Of a DNA stretch of 5,875 nt, positions 1 to 5,875 are shown piece after piece. The notes under the pieces are model-generated. The model saw nothing but the letters and a program-made list of their open reading frames with translations. It ran no database searches and was not told the DNA's origin. The DNA lies in NCBI GenBank assembly GCA_030916665.1, contig JAUPWC010000399.1, forward strand, positions 1-5,875. The letters run 5' to 3'. Position numbers and translations under genes: made by a program. Numbering within the stretch: the first letter of the stretch is position 1; every line of letters starts with the position of its first letter. Source of the stretch: Verrucomicrobiota bacterium. GTDB taxonomy: Bacteria > Verrucomicrobiota > Verrucomicrobiia > Opitutales > Opitutaceae.

Positions 1-1101
1 ACCGCGCTGACGCTGCTGTCCATCCTCGTGGCGTTCGTGCTCTTCGGCTTCCTCTGCGCCATCAAGCAGGCCCTGGTCGGCGGCGTGGCCCTCGCGGGCG
101 CAGACCGGCTGATCGTGCGGCACAAGGTTTCCATCATCCAGCTGCTCCCCGAGGCCTACCAGACGCGCATGCTGCGCGTGCCGGGCGTCGCCGCCGCCGT
201 GCACCAGACCTGGTTCGGCGGCATCTACCAGGACCCGAAAAACTTTTTCATGCAGTGCCCGGTCGAACCGGAGGCCTTCATGGCCATGTTCCCGGAGTTC
301 AAGCTGCCGCCCGAACAGATGCAGGCGTGGCTCACGACCCGCACGGGCGCCGTCGTCGGACGCAACACCGCCCAGCGCTTCGGCTTCAAGGTCGGCGACA
401 AGATCCCGATCACGTCGCCGATCTGGATGCGCAAGACCTGGGAGTTCGACATCGTGGGCATCTTCGACGGCGCGGAGAAGGGCACCGACACGACGGCCCT
501 GTTCTTCCGCTACGACTACTTCGACGAGGCGCGCAAGGCCCAGAACTGGGGCACCGGCCAGGTCGGCTGGTATACCATCAAGGTGAAGGACCCCGCCCAG
601 GCCGCCGAGGTCGCCCGGCTCGTGGACGCCGAGTTCGAGAACTCTCCCGCCGAGACCAAAACCGAGCCCGAGGGCGCCTTCGTGCAGGGCTTCGCCAACC
701 AGATCGGCAACATTGGCCTAATCGTGGCCGGCATCCTCGGCGCGGTCTTCTTCACCATCCTGATCGTCACCGGCAGCACAATGTCACAGGCCGTGCGCGA
801 GCGCATCGGCGAACTCGGCGTGCTCAAGGCCATCGGCTTCACCAACGGCCAGGTGCTCGGCCTCGTGCTCGCCGAGTCCTGCCTGCTCACGCTGCTCGGC
901 GGCGGCCTGGGCCTCGGCCTGGCCTGGCTCGCCACCTCGCGCGGCGACCCGACCGGCGGCCTGTTGCCGCTGTTCTACCTGCCCGGCCGCGACGTCGCCC
1001 TCGGGGCCGGGCTCGCAATCGTGCTCGGCTTCGTCACCGGCCTGCTCCCCGCCCTGCAAGCCGTGCGCCTGCGCGTGGCGGACTCCCTGAGGAGAATGTA
1101 A
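1..1101 (+). CDS. FtsX/MacB-type ABC transporter permease, 5' end outside the window
   Basis: This is an inner-membrane permease subunit of an ABC transporter of the MacB/LolCE/FtsX superfamily. The frame is open from base 1 and the first visible residues (TALTLLSILVAFVLFGF) are already a membrane segment, so the true start lies upstream; the GTG at 28 is not a credible start. 366 residues are visible. After the first membrane segment comes a large periplasmic MacB_PCD-like region to about visible residue 235. The C-terminal FtsX domain follows, with membrane segments at about 238-259, 285-311 and 332-354. Between the first two of these lies the cytoplasmic coupling signature RERIGELGVLKAIGF, starting at residue 266, which in this family contacts the ATPase. 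The end (GLLPALQAVRLRVADSLRRM) is typical. It is co-transcribed with the permease gene beginning 1 base after its stop, and an ATP-binding subunit is expected upstream. The substrate cannot be told from sequence. Family call is strong; role is inferred. Confidence 0.9.
   Translation, partial: TALTLLSILVAFVLFGFLCAIKQALVGGVALAGADRLIVRHKVSIIQLLPEAYQTRMLRVPGVAAAVHQTWFGGIYQDPKNFFMQCPVEPEAFMAMFPEFKLPPEQMQAWLTTRTGAVVGRNTAQRFGFKVGDKIPITSPIWMRKTWEFDIVGIFDGAEKGTDTTALFFRYDYFDEARKAQNWGTGQVGWYTIKVKDPAQAAEVARLVDAEFENSPAETKTEPEGAFVQGFANQIGNIGLIVAGILGAVFFTILIVTGSTMSQAVRERIGELGVLKAIGFTNGQVLGLVLAESCLLTLLGGGLGLGLAWLATSRGDPTGGLLPLFYLPGRDVALGAGLAIVLGFVTGLLPALQAVRLRVADSLRRM
1089..1094 (+). promoter_or_regulatory. 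Shine-Dalgarno sequence of the second permease gene
   Basis: GAGGAG lies 8 bases before the ATG at 1103, inside the last codons of the upstream permease gene. It fixes the start of the downstream gene and suggests translational coupling between the two permeases. It is the only clear Shine-Dalgarno sequence in front of any visible start in this window. Confidence 0.75.
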
Positions 1102-1102
1102 C

Positions 1103-2290
1103 ATGAACTGGCTGCTCCAAATTTTATCCATCGCGAAGTTCGGCCTGCTCAGCATCCCGCAGCGGCGCGGAGCCGTGGCCGCCACCGTCATCGGCACGGC
1201 CGGCGTTGTGACCGTGCTCGTCGGCGTGCTGTCCATCGCCACCGGTTTCCGCCGCGCCATGGCCAACTCGGGCGCGGCCGACGCCGCCATCGTGTTGCGC
1301 AGCGGCGCGGACTCCGAGATGGTCAGCGGATTCGGCCGCCCTGAGACGCGCCTCATCGCCGATGCGCCGGGTGTCGCCCGCAACGCCGACGGCCCGCTGG
1401 CCTCGGCCGAGCTTTTCGTGATCATCAACCTGCCCAAGGCCTCGACCGGCACCGACGCCAACGTCCCCTTGCGCGGGGTCGAGGCCGCCGCCGTGCAGGT
1501 GCGCGACCAGTTCAAGGTCGTGCGCGGCCGCATGTTCGAGTGGGGCAAGAACGAGGTCGTGGTCGGCGCGGGCGCCGCGCGCGAATTCGCCGGCCTGGAG
1601 GTCGGCGGCACGGTGAAGGTCGGTCGCGAAGCCTGGCCGGTGGTCGGGGTGTTCGAGACCGGCGGCGGCGTGGCCGAGTCGGAAGTCTGGACCGATGCCC
1701 GCGTGCTGCAGGCGGCCTACAACCGCGGTGACTCGTTCCAGTCCGTTTACGTCAAGCTGGCTTCCGCCGGGGCCTTCCAGGAGTTCAAGGATTCGCTGAC
1801 TGCGAATCCGCAACTCAGCGTGAAGGTCGAGCGCCAGTCCGACTACTACGCCTCCCAGTCCACCGCGATCACCACGCTCATCACGACGCTCGGCTTCCTG
1901 ATCGCCGCGCTGATGGCCGTGGGCGCCGTCTTCGGTGCGCTCAACACGATGTATAGCGCCGTCGCGGCCCGCACCCGTGAGATCGCCACGCTGCGCGCGC
2001 TCGGTTTCGGCAGCGGGGCGGTGGTCATCGCGCTCATGCTCGAGTCCATGGTCCTCGCCGTCGCCGGCGGGCTCATCGGCGGCGGCCTGGCCTACGCCGG
2101 CTTCAACAACTTCCATGCCGCCACGATGAACTGGCAGAGCTTCAGCCAAGTGACTTTCGCCTTCGCCGTGACACCGCAGCTGCTCGTCCGCGGCATCATC
2201 TGGGCGCTGTTCATCGGCCTGATCGGCGGCCTGCTGCCCGCCCTCCGCGCCGCCCGCCAGCCCATCGCCGTCGCGCTGCGGGAACTCTGA
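1103..2290 (+). CDS. FtsX/MacB-type ABC transporter permease, second subunit
   Basis: This 395-residue permease is a full-length partner of the preceding gene and probably forms a heterodimer with it. It has the standard four-segment topology. A short N-terminal cytoplasmic stretch leads into membrane segment 1 (about residues 26-48). A periplasmic MacB_PCD-like domain covers about 50-250, followed by segments at about 256-282, 305-333 and 360-382. The coupling loop RTREIATLRALGFGS (290-304) matches the FtsX-domain signature, and the C-terminus GLLPALRAARQPIAVALREL (376-395) is typical. The ATG start is supported by GAGGAG 8 bases upstream and by 1-base spacing from the previous stop. No ATP-binding motif is present, so it needs an ATPase from elsewhere, most likely upstream in the same operon. 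Export of a lipid, peptide or small molecule, or lipoprotein handling, are all possible; nothing here decides between them. Confidence 0.92.
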   Translation: MNWLLQILSIAKFGLLSIPQRRGAVAATVIGTAGVVTVLVGVLSIATGFRRAMANSGAADAAIVLRSGADSEMVSGFGRPETRLIADAPGVARNADGPLASAELFVIINLPKASTGTDANVPLRGVEAAAVQVRDQFKVVRGRMFEWGKNEVVVGAGAAREFAGLEVGGTVKVGREAWPVVGVFETGGGVAESEVWTDARVLQAAYNRGDSFQSVYVKLASAGAFQEFKDSLTANPQLSVKVERQSDYYASQSTAITTLITTLGFLIAALMAVGAVFGALNTMYSAVAARTREIATLRALGFGSGAVVIALMLESMVLAVAGGLIGGGLAYAGFNNFHAATMNWQSFSQVTFAFAVTPQLLVRGIIWALFIGLIGGLLPALRAARQPIAVALREL

Positions 2291-2299
2291 GTTCAGCGC
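2273..2299. terminator. Possible bidirectional stem-loop over the two convergent stop codons
   Basis: GAACTC-T-GAGTTC (2282-2294) is a perfect inverted repeat that contains the permease stop TGA (2288-2290) and reaches into the stop of the convergent gene (2293-2295). Outer arms GCGCT (2273-2277) and AGCGC (2295-2299) can extend the stem, with a 4-base bulge on one side. No T-tract follows on either strand, so this is not a canonical intrinsic terminator. With only 2 bases between the genes, any transcription end here must overlap coding sequence. The terminator role is a guess. Confidence 0.3.
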
Positions 2300-4479
2300 A
2301 TCGTCAGGAGGCTGCGCAGGGCCTCCGGCGTGTTCACCGGCGCCTGGCAGGCGAAGTTTTCACAAACGTAGGCGGTCGTGCGGCCGGCCACCGGCTTCAT
2401 CGCTGCGACGTAAGGCTTCCGGGCGGACAACCAAGCCTGTCCTGCCCCGCCATCGGCACAAAGCAGCGCCCGGCGCGGGCCAAGCTTGGTGTGCAACACC
2501 GCCGCCAGCGCCCGGAACTCCGTCGACCGCGGATCGCCGGCCAGCACCACCGTGCGGGGTTCGGCCAACGCCAGCTCCGCCGCACAGAGCATCTGCGGCA
2601 AGGCCTGGGGCAGCCCGCTCCAGCGCTGCCGGAAGGCCTCAAGGACCTGCAGGGCGCGGGCGCGACAATTCAATCCGTCTTCGGTACTCCCTTTTCTGTC
2701 CTCCGACCCGATCATCCAATCCAAGCGGATCAGGTTCATCGCCGCCACGGAGTTCGCCGCCGGCTCGGCCCCGTCGTAATCCTCCTTCAGGCGCACGATC
2801 ACGGTCGGATCGCCGGCCCGGGAGTTGAAATAGCCGCCGCGCTCGGCGTCCCAGAACAACTCGTCCATCTTCGCCTGCAACCGCTCCGCCCACTGCAGCC
2901 AGCGGCTGTCGAAACCGGCTTCGTAAAGATCAAGCAGGCCCTGGATGAGATAAGCGTAGTCCTCGACGAAACCGGGGATGTCGCTGCGACCCTCGCGCCA
3001 ACTGCGATAGAGCTGCCCGGTCGCCTCGTCGTAAAGTTCGCGCTGGATGAAATCCGCCGCGCGCGTGGCGGCGGTCAGGCGTTCCGCTTCGCCCAGCACC
3101 TGCGCCCCGCGTGCCAGCGCGGAGATCATCAGCCCGTTCCACGCCGTGAGAATCTTGTCGTCGAGATGCGGCCGCGGCCGTTTGGCGCGGATCGCCCGCA
3201 GTTTTTCGAGGCCGGTGAGCAGCTTCTGCTCGGCGTCGGCCACCGGCAACTTGAACTGCTCGGCCGTGCGCGTCAGCGGACGCAGCTGCCGCAGCACGTT
3301 CTTGCCGCCGAACTCGCCGTGTGGGTCGTGCGCGACGTTGCCCTCGGGCTTCACGTCGTAGTGCGCACAGAAAAACGCCGCGTCCGCCCCGAGCGCGGCG
3401 TCGAGCTCCGCCTTGGCCCAGACATAGAACGCACCCTCGGCGTGTTCCGGCCGGCCGTGGGCCAGCAGGCTGTCGGCATCTTCGGCGGAGAAAAACCCGC
3501 CCTGCGGGCTGGTGAGGTCGCGCGCCACGTAGTCGAACACGCCGCGCGCCAGCCAGCCGAAGACCGGCAGACCGGTGGCCTGCTGTGTTTCGAGCAGATT
3601 CATCGCGATGAGGGCCTGATCGTAGAGCATTTTCTCGAAGTGCGGCACATGCCACTGCTCGTCCACGGAGTAGCGGTGGAAGCCCCCGCCGATCCCATCG
3701 TGGAGGCCGCCCTCGGCCATGCGCTGCAGCGTGGTGGCCGCCATGCCGATGGCTTCCTGACCGAGGTCGGTGTCCATTCCCTGCAATGCGGCGGAACGCA
3801 GCAGGAAATCGATGATCGAGGCGCGGGGAAACTTCGGCGCACCGCCGAAGCCGCCCCAACGCGAGTCATGCGCCTCGTAGAAATACTGGAATCCCTTCTC
3901 GAAGGCCTCGCCCGCTTCCTCGTGCAGCGGTTTTGTGGGAGCGAGCTCGCTCGCGACTTCTTTCGCCGGCCCCTCGACGGCGTAGCGTCTCAGCGCCTGC
4001 ACGACTTCCTCGGCGCCGTTTTCGATCTTCTGGCGCTGCTGCTGCCAGTGCAGCGCGATGGTGTTCAGCAGCGTGACAAAGCCCGGCCGGCCATGCCGGT
4101 CGTCCTTCGGGAAATAGGTGCCGCCGTAGAACGGCTTGCCCTCGGGCGTGAGCCACACGCTCATCGGCCAACCGCCGTGCCCGGTCGTATGCTGCACGTA
4201 GGCCATGTAAACCCGGTCGAGATCAGGCCGCTCCTCGCGGTCCACCTTCACCGGCACGAAGTCGCGGTTGAGGATCTCCGCCACGCCGGCGTCCTCGAAC
4301 GATTCGTGCGCCATCACATGGCACCAGTGGCAGGTCGAGTAGCCGATGCTGAGAAACACGGCCTTCCCCTCGGCGCGCGCTTTCGCCAGCGCCTCATCGC
4401 CCCACGGGAGCCAGGCGACGGGGTTGTCGGCGTGCTGGCGCAGGTAGGGAGATTTCTCGGCGGCGAGGCGGTTGGGCAT
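2293..4479 (-). CDS. DUF255/YyaL-type thioredoxin-domain protein (SSP411/spermatogenesis-associated 20 family)
   Basis: This is a 728-residue member of the widespread YyaL/SPATA20 family: an N-terminal thioredoxin-like domain (Thioredox_DsbH) followed by an alpha-barrel resembling six-hairpin glycosidases. The biochemical role of the family is not settled; a redox or sugar-related function is usually proposed. Visible motifs are [20 protein letters not shown] right after Met1, the redox motif C50-H-W-C53, DREERPD (80-86), [11 protein letters not shown] (102-112), GGTYFP (119-124), [10 protein letters not shown] (209-218), [17 protein letters not shown] (257-273), [13 protein letters not shown] (277-289), and a C-terminal pair C706/C711 in [10 protein letters not shown] chose the ATG at 4479 because the family's conserved N-terminus begins at the next residue; a TTG at 4497 would add six residues. 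No signal peptide is seen, so it is probably cytoplasmic. It is slightly longer than many relatives, partly because of two unusual in-frame segments (residues 175-182 and 592-605), described separately. Confidence 0.95.
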   Translation of the reverse strand: MPNRLAAEKSPYLRQHADNPVAWLPWGDEALAKARAEGKAVFLSIGYSTCHWCHVMAHESFEDAGVAEILNRDFVPVKVDREERPDLDRVYMAYVQHTTGHGGWPMSVWLTPEGKPFYGGTYFPKDDRHGRPGFVTLLNTIALHWQQQRQKIENGAEEVVQALRRYAVEGPAKEVASELAPTKPLHEEAGEAFEKGFQYFYEAHDSRWGGFGGAPKFPRASIIDFLLRSAALQGMDTDLGQEAIGMAATTLQRMAEGGLHDGIGGGFHRYSVDEQWHVPHFEKMLYDQALIAMNLLETQQATGLPVFGWLARGVFDYVARDLTSPQGGFFSAEDADSLLAHGRPEHAEGAFYVWAKAELDAALGADAAFFCAHYDVKPEGNVAHDPHGEFGGKNVLRQLRPLTRTAEQFKLPVADAEQKLLTGLEKLRAIRAKRPRPHLDDKILTAWNGLMISALARGAQVLGEAERLTAATRAADFIQRELYDEATGQLYRSWREGRSDIPGFVEDYAYLIQGLLDLYEAGFDSRWLQWAERLQAKMDELFWDAERGGYFNSRAGDPTVIVRLKEDYDGAEPAANSVAAMNLIRLDWMIGSEDRKGSTEDGLNCRARALQVLEAFRQRWSGLPQALPQMLCAAELALAEPRTVVLAGDPRSTEFRALAAVLHTKLGPRRALLCADGGAGQAWLSARKPYVAAMKPVAGRTTAYVCENFACQAPVNTPEALRSLLTMR
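2665..2706 (-). repeat. Anomalous in-frame insert in the DUF255 gene (EDR...TEDG-type low-complexity segment)
   Basis: Residues 592-605 ([14 protein letters not shown]) interrupt a helical region between RLDWMIG and [11 protein letters not shown], where relatives usually have a short turn. The codons used (AGA, AAA, GGG, AGT, TTG, AAT, TGT) are unlike the G/C-ending codons around them and the segment is visibly AT-richer. It contains two similar decamers on the coding strand, GGAGGACAGA and CGAAGACGGA (7 of 10 identical). From memory, short GAGGACAGA/GAAGACGGA-like repeats that translate as EDR/TED strings occur in several GC-rich bacterial phyla. Assignment to such a family is inference. Confidence 0.4.
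3935..3957. repeat. REP-like palindromic element inside the DUF255 coding sequence
   Basis: A perfect 14-base palindrome, GAGCGAGCTCGCTC (3939-3952), is flanked by GTGG on the left and GCGAC on the right. The 23-base unit closely resembles the core of REP elements known from Pseudomonas and Xanthomonas-type genomes (pattern GTGGGAGCG...GCTCGCGAC). Its plus-strand translation gives the GSELARD peptide that often turns up in spurious ORFs. Here it lies in frame on the minus strand as VASELAPT (residues 175-182), in the variable linker between the thioredoxin-like domain and the barrel. The palindrome is directly visible; membership of a mobile REP family is inferred from the resemblance. Confidence 0.65.
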
Positions 4480-4590
4480 CCCGGCAAGGTCGCGCAATCC
4501 GTTGCCTTGGCAAAGACAATGTTAGCGCGCGGCGGCCGTTTGCGGAACAGCCTGCGCTGCGCAACTTACCGGTTCACCCCCGTCATTCCC
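4480..4590. promoter_or_regulatory. Divergent intergenic region with promoters for the DUF255 and epimerase genes
   Basis: These 111 bases separate two divergently transcribed genes and must hold the 5' signals of both. I cannot identify a convincing -35/-10 pair on either strand. Two short inverted repeats are visible: TTGCC-TT-GGCAA (4502-4513), a possible small operator, and TGCGC-T-GCGCA (4553-4563), which is weak evidence in GC-rich DNA. Neither gene has a Shine-Dalgarno sequence here. Confidence 0.4.
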
Positions 4591-5457
4591 ATGCCCACCC
4601 AACGCGTCATCGTCACCGGCGGATCCGGCAAGGCCGGCCACTGGATCGTCCAACACTTCGTCGAGCAGGGTTACGACGTCACCAACGTGGACACCCGCCG
4701 GACCGCGCAGCCGCTCTGTCGGACCATCGTCGCCGATCTCACCCAGCTCGGCCAGGTCGTCGCCGCCTTTTCGCCCCACGGGACGGGCAACCGCGCGCCC
4801 TTCGCGGGCGTCGTCCACATGGCCGCCATCCCGCGCGCGCACGAAAATCCGAACGACGAGATTTTCCGCGTCAACAGTCTCACCACCTACAACGTCCTCG
4901 AAGCCTGCGGCCTGCTCGGCATCAAGAAGGCCGTGATCGCCTCCAGCGAATCTTCCTACGGCATCTGTTTCGCCGATAAATTTTTCGAGCCCCACTATCT
5001 GCCCATCGACGAGGCGCACCCGCAGCTGCCCGAGGACACCTACGGCCTGACCAAGGTCGTCAACGAGGCCACCGCCGCGATGTTCCACCGCCGCGACGGC
5101 ACGCAGATCATCTCGTTCCGCATCGGCAACGTCGTGTGCCCCGAGGACTACGCGGTCATCAAGGCGCGCTTCGCCCACCCCGAGGACCGTCTGCGCATCC
5201 TCTGGAGCTACATCGATTCGCGCGACCTCGCCACCGGCTGCCGCCTCGCCCTCGAGAAGGACGGCCTCGGCTGCGAAAACGTCATCATCGCGGCCGACGA
5301 CACTTCCTCTAATATCCCCTCGCCCAACCTCATCCGGCGTTTCCTGCCCGGCGTGAAGGAGTTCAAGTCCCCTATCACCGGCCGCACCGCCCTGATCTCC
5401 AACGCGAAACTGAAGCAGCTCCTCGGCTGGAAGCAGGAGCATTTCTTCCCGGTGTAA
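4591..5457 (+). CDS. NAD(P)-dependent epimerase/dehydratase (extended-type SDR)
   Basis: This 288-residue Rossmann-fold oxidoreductase belongs to the NAD-dependent epimerase/dehydratase branch of the short-chain dehydrogenases. It probably acts on a sugar, uronate or nucleotide-sugar in the cytoplasm. The cofactor motif G10-G-S-G13-K-A-G16 follows the first strand (RVIVTG). D34, at the end of the second strand (TNVDTRR), favours NAD, although the following R36/R37 could allow NADP. Further marks are D49 in VADL, VVHMAAIP (75-81), N95, the serine-rich strand ASSESSYG (117-124) and the catalytic pair Y151-x-x-x-K155 (YGLTK). Near the C-terminus, SYIDSRDLATG (206-216) is a typical epimerase-family segment. 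The ATG at 4591 is chosen because MPTQRVIVTGG is the standard N-terminus for the fold; an in-frame ATG at 4519 would add 24 unlikely residues. No Shine-Dalgarno sequence is visible. It is short for a nucleotide-sugar epimerase and nearer in size to uronate dehydrogenase-like SDRs; the substrate is undetermined. Confidence 0.88.
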   Translation: MPTQRVIVTGGSGKAGHWIVQHFVEQGYDVTNVDTRRTAQPLCRTIVADLTQLGQVVAAFSPHGTGNRAPFAGVVHMAAIPRAHENPNDEIFRVNSLTTYNVLEACGLLGIKKAVIASSESSYGICFADKFFEPHYLPIDEAHPQLPEDTYGLTKVVNEATAAMFHRRDGTQIISFRIGNVVCPEDYAVIKARFAHPEDRLRILWSYIDSRDLATGCRLALEKDGLGCENVIIAADDTSSNIPSPNLIRRFLPGVKEFKSPITGRTALISNAKLKQLLGWKQEHFFPV

Positions 5458-5474
5458 ACACAACGCGGCCTTGA

Positions 5475-5528
5475 GGTCGGGCGAGTCGTCCCGACGAGCC
5501 ACGGCTCATCCGGAGGATTCGCCCTACC
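5475..5528. repeat. 54-base imperfect inverted repeat after the epimerase gene
   Basis: Two 26-base arms (5475-5500 and 5503-5528) are separated by only AC. When one arm is reverse-complemented, 21 of 26 positions match. On the plus strand one of the five differences is a G-U wobble, leaving four single mismatches in an otherwise continuous stem. The outer ends read GGTCGGGCGA and TCGCCCTACC. It begins 17 bases after the epimerase stop. No T-tract follows, so it is not a classical terminator, although it may stabilise or end the epimerase mRNA. The size, position and regularity suggest a REP/MITE-like interspersed element. No open reading frame of its own is present. Confidence 0.7.
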
Positions 5529-5569
5529 CTTGTTTCCACTACCTCCAAAAACCCGCCATTGACGGCGGC

Positions 5570-5593
5570 CCCGCGAACCGGCTCATTCGCGGG
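5570..5593 (+). promoter_or_regulatory. Hairpin immediately upstream of the ABC-F start codon
   Basis: CCCGCGAA (5570-5577) and TTCGCGGG (5586-5593) are perfect 8-base complementary arms around an 8-base loop, ending 4 bases before the ATG at 5598. In the mRNA this stem would sit where the ribosome first binds. A competing pairing, GAACC (5575-5579) with GGTTC (5592-5596), is also possible. Translational control or attenuation is an inference from position; ABC-F genes in other bacteria are known to use leader-mediated control. Confidence 0.4.
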
Positions 5594-5597
5594 TTCC

Positions 5598-5875
5598 ATG
5601 CTGACCCTTGCCAACGTCGCCAAGTCCTACGGCACCCGTGAACTCTTCTCCGAGGTGTCGCTGTTCGTTGCGCGCACGGACCGCTTCGGCCTCGTGGGCC
5701 CCAACGGCGCGGGCAAGTCCACCCTCTTCAACCTGATCCTCGGCGAGGAGCAGCCCGACGAGGGCACCATCGAGTGGGAACGCGGAGCAGACTTCGGCTA
5801 CCTCCCGCAGGAAAGCGCGCCCGTCGGCGACGAGTCCATTCTCCACATCGCCACCAGCGGCAAGAAGCTCGAGCC
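5598..5875 (+). CDS. ABC-F family ATPase, 3' end outside the window
   Basis: This is the first 92 codons of an ABC-F (Uup/EttA/Rli-like) protein, a soluble tandem-ABC ATPase that works at the ribosome rather than in membrane transport. The start MLTLANVAKSYGTRELFSEV is typical for the family. The Walker A motif GPNGAGKST spans residues 34-42, and the Q-loop glutamine is Q71 in GYLPQ. The frame stays open to the window end, so the signature motif, Walker B, inter-domain linker and second ABC domain are not visible. ABC-F is preferred over a transporter ATPase because of the N-terminal wording and the LVGPNGAGKSTLFNLILGE context, but the linker that would prove it is off the window. No Shine-Dalgarno sequence precedes the ATG; a hairpin lies 4 bases upstream. 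The subtype (housekeeping or antibiotic resistance) cannot be decided. Confidence 0.85.
   Translation, partial: MLTLANVAKSYGTRELFSEVSLFVARTDRFGLVGPNGAGKSTLFNLILGEEQPDEGTIEWERGADFGYLPQESAPVGDESILHIATSGKKLE

Noticed and set aside
784..2149. Long minus-strand frames opposite the two permease genes.
   Set aside because: They are low-complexity translations antisense to clear FtsX-type permeases, with no recognisable motif and no start signals.
4495..4497. TTG as the start of the DUF255 gene, six codons upstream of the ATG.
   Set aside because: The family's conserved N-terminus (PNRLA...SPYL) starts right after the ATG-encoded Met at 4479, and TTG has no better ribosome-binding sequence.
2491..4590. 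A plus-strand frame open for about 700 codons antisense to the DUF255 gene and continuous with the epimerase frame, which reads as a 988-residue protein.
   Set aside because: The opposite strand encodes a DUF255 protein with all family motifs. The antisense translation is rich in Arg, Gly, Ala and His with no domain, as expected from G/C-biased codons. The epimerase has its own natural start at 4591, so the fusion is an artefact.
4522..5502. A 326-residue minus-strand frame opposite the epimerase gene.
   Set aside because: It is rich in Gly, Ala, Val and Asp, shows no domain, and overlaps a gene with intact Rossmann and YxxxK motifs on the plus strand.
5559..5564. TTGACG as a -35 box for the ABC-F gene.
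   Set aside because: It matches five of six consensus bases, but no acceptable -10 box lies 16-18 bases downstream, where the sequence falls in the hairpin just before the start codon.
5375..5846. Minus-strand frames across the last intergenic region and the ABC-F gene start.
   Set aside because: They overlap the Walker A-encoding plus-strand gene or run through the inverted repeats, and have no recognisable features.
1..5875. A defence island, prophage, CRISPR or other novel multi-gene system.
   Set aside because: All five genes belong to recognisable common families, and no integrase, transposase, nuclease, repeat array or tRNA is visible.

Overview
This is a GC-rich bacterial chromosomal fragment, roughly two thirds G+C by eye, with strong G/C preference at third codon positions. 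Only one of the four visible start codons has a clear Shine-Dalgarno sequence. The protein set and its style (paired FtsX-type permeases, a long YyaL/SSP411 thioredoxin-domain protein, an ABC-F ATPase) fit the Verrucomicrobiota, and Opitutaceae is my best guess. There is no rRNA or other phylogenetic marker, so the placement is an inference.

Layout. Bases 1-2290 hold two co-directional FtsX/MacB-type ABC permease genes. The first is cut at its 5' end by the window edge, and the second starts 1 base after the first one's stop. They probably form a two-permease exporter or lipoprotein-type transporter whose ATPase lies upstream, outside the window. Bases 2293-4479 hold a convergent minus-strand gene for a DUF255/YyaL-type thioredoxin-domain protein, whose stop lies 2 bases from the permease stop. 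Bases 4480-4590 are a divergent intergenic region. Bases 4591-5457 encode an NAD(P)-dependent epimerase/dehydratase-type SDR on the plus strand. Bases 5458-5597 are non-coding and hold two inverted repeats. Bases 5598-5875 are the start of an ABC-F ATPase gene that runs off the window.

The genes mostly look like ordinary housekeeping or accessory chromosomal genes, and apart from the permease pair there is no clear functional link between neighbours. I see no phage, CRISPR, transposase, tRNA or defence system.

The more interesting signals are small repeats: a REP-like palindrome in frame inside the DUF255 gene (3935-3957); a second anomalous, AT-richer in-frame insert in the same gene (2665-2706); a 54-base near-perfect inverted repeat after the epimerase gene (5475-5528); and an 8-bp hairpin ending 4 bases before the ABC-F start codon (5570-5593). 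Together they suggest a genome seeded with small palindromic elements that land in gaps and in tolerant protein loops.
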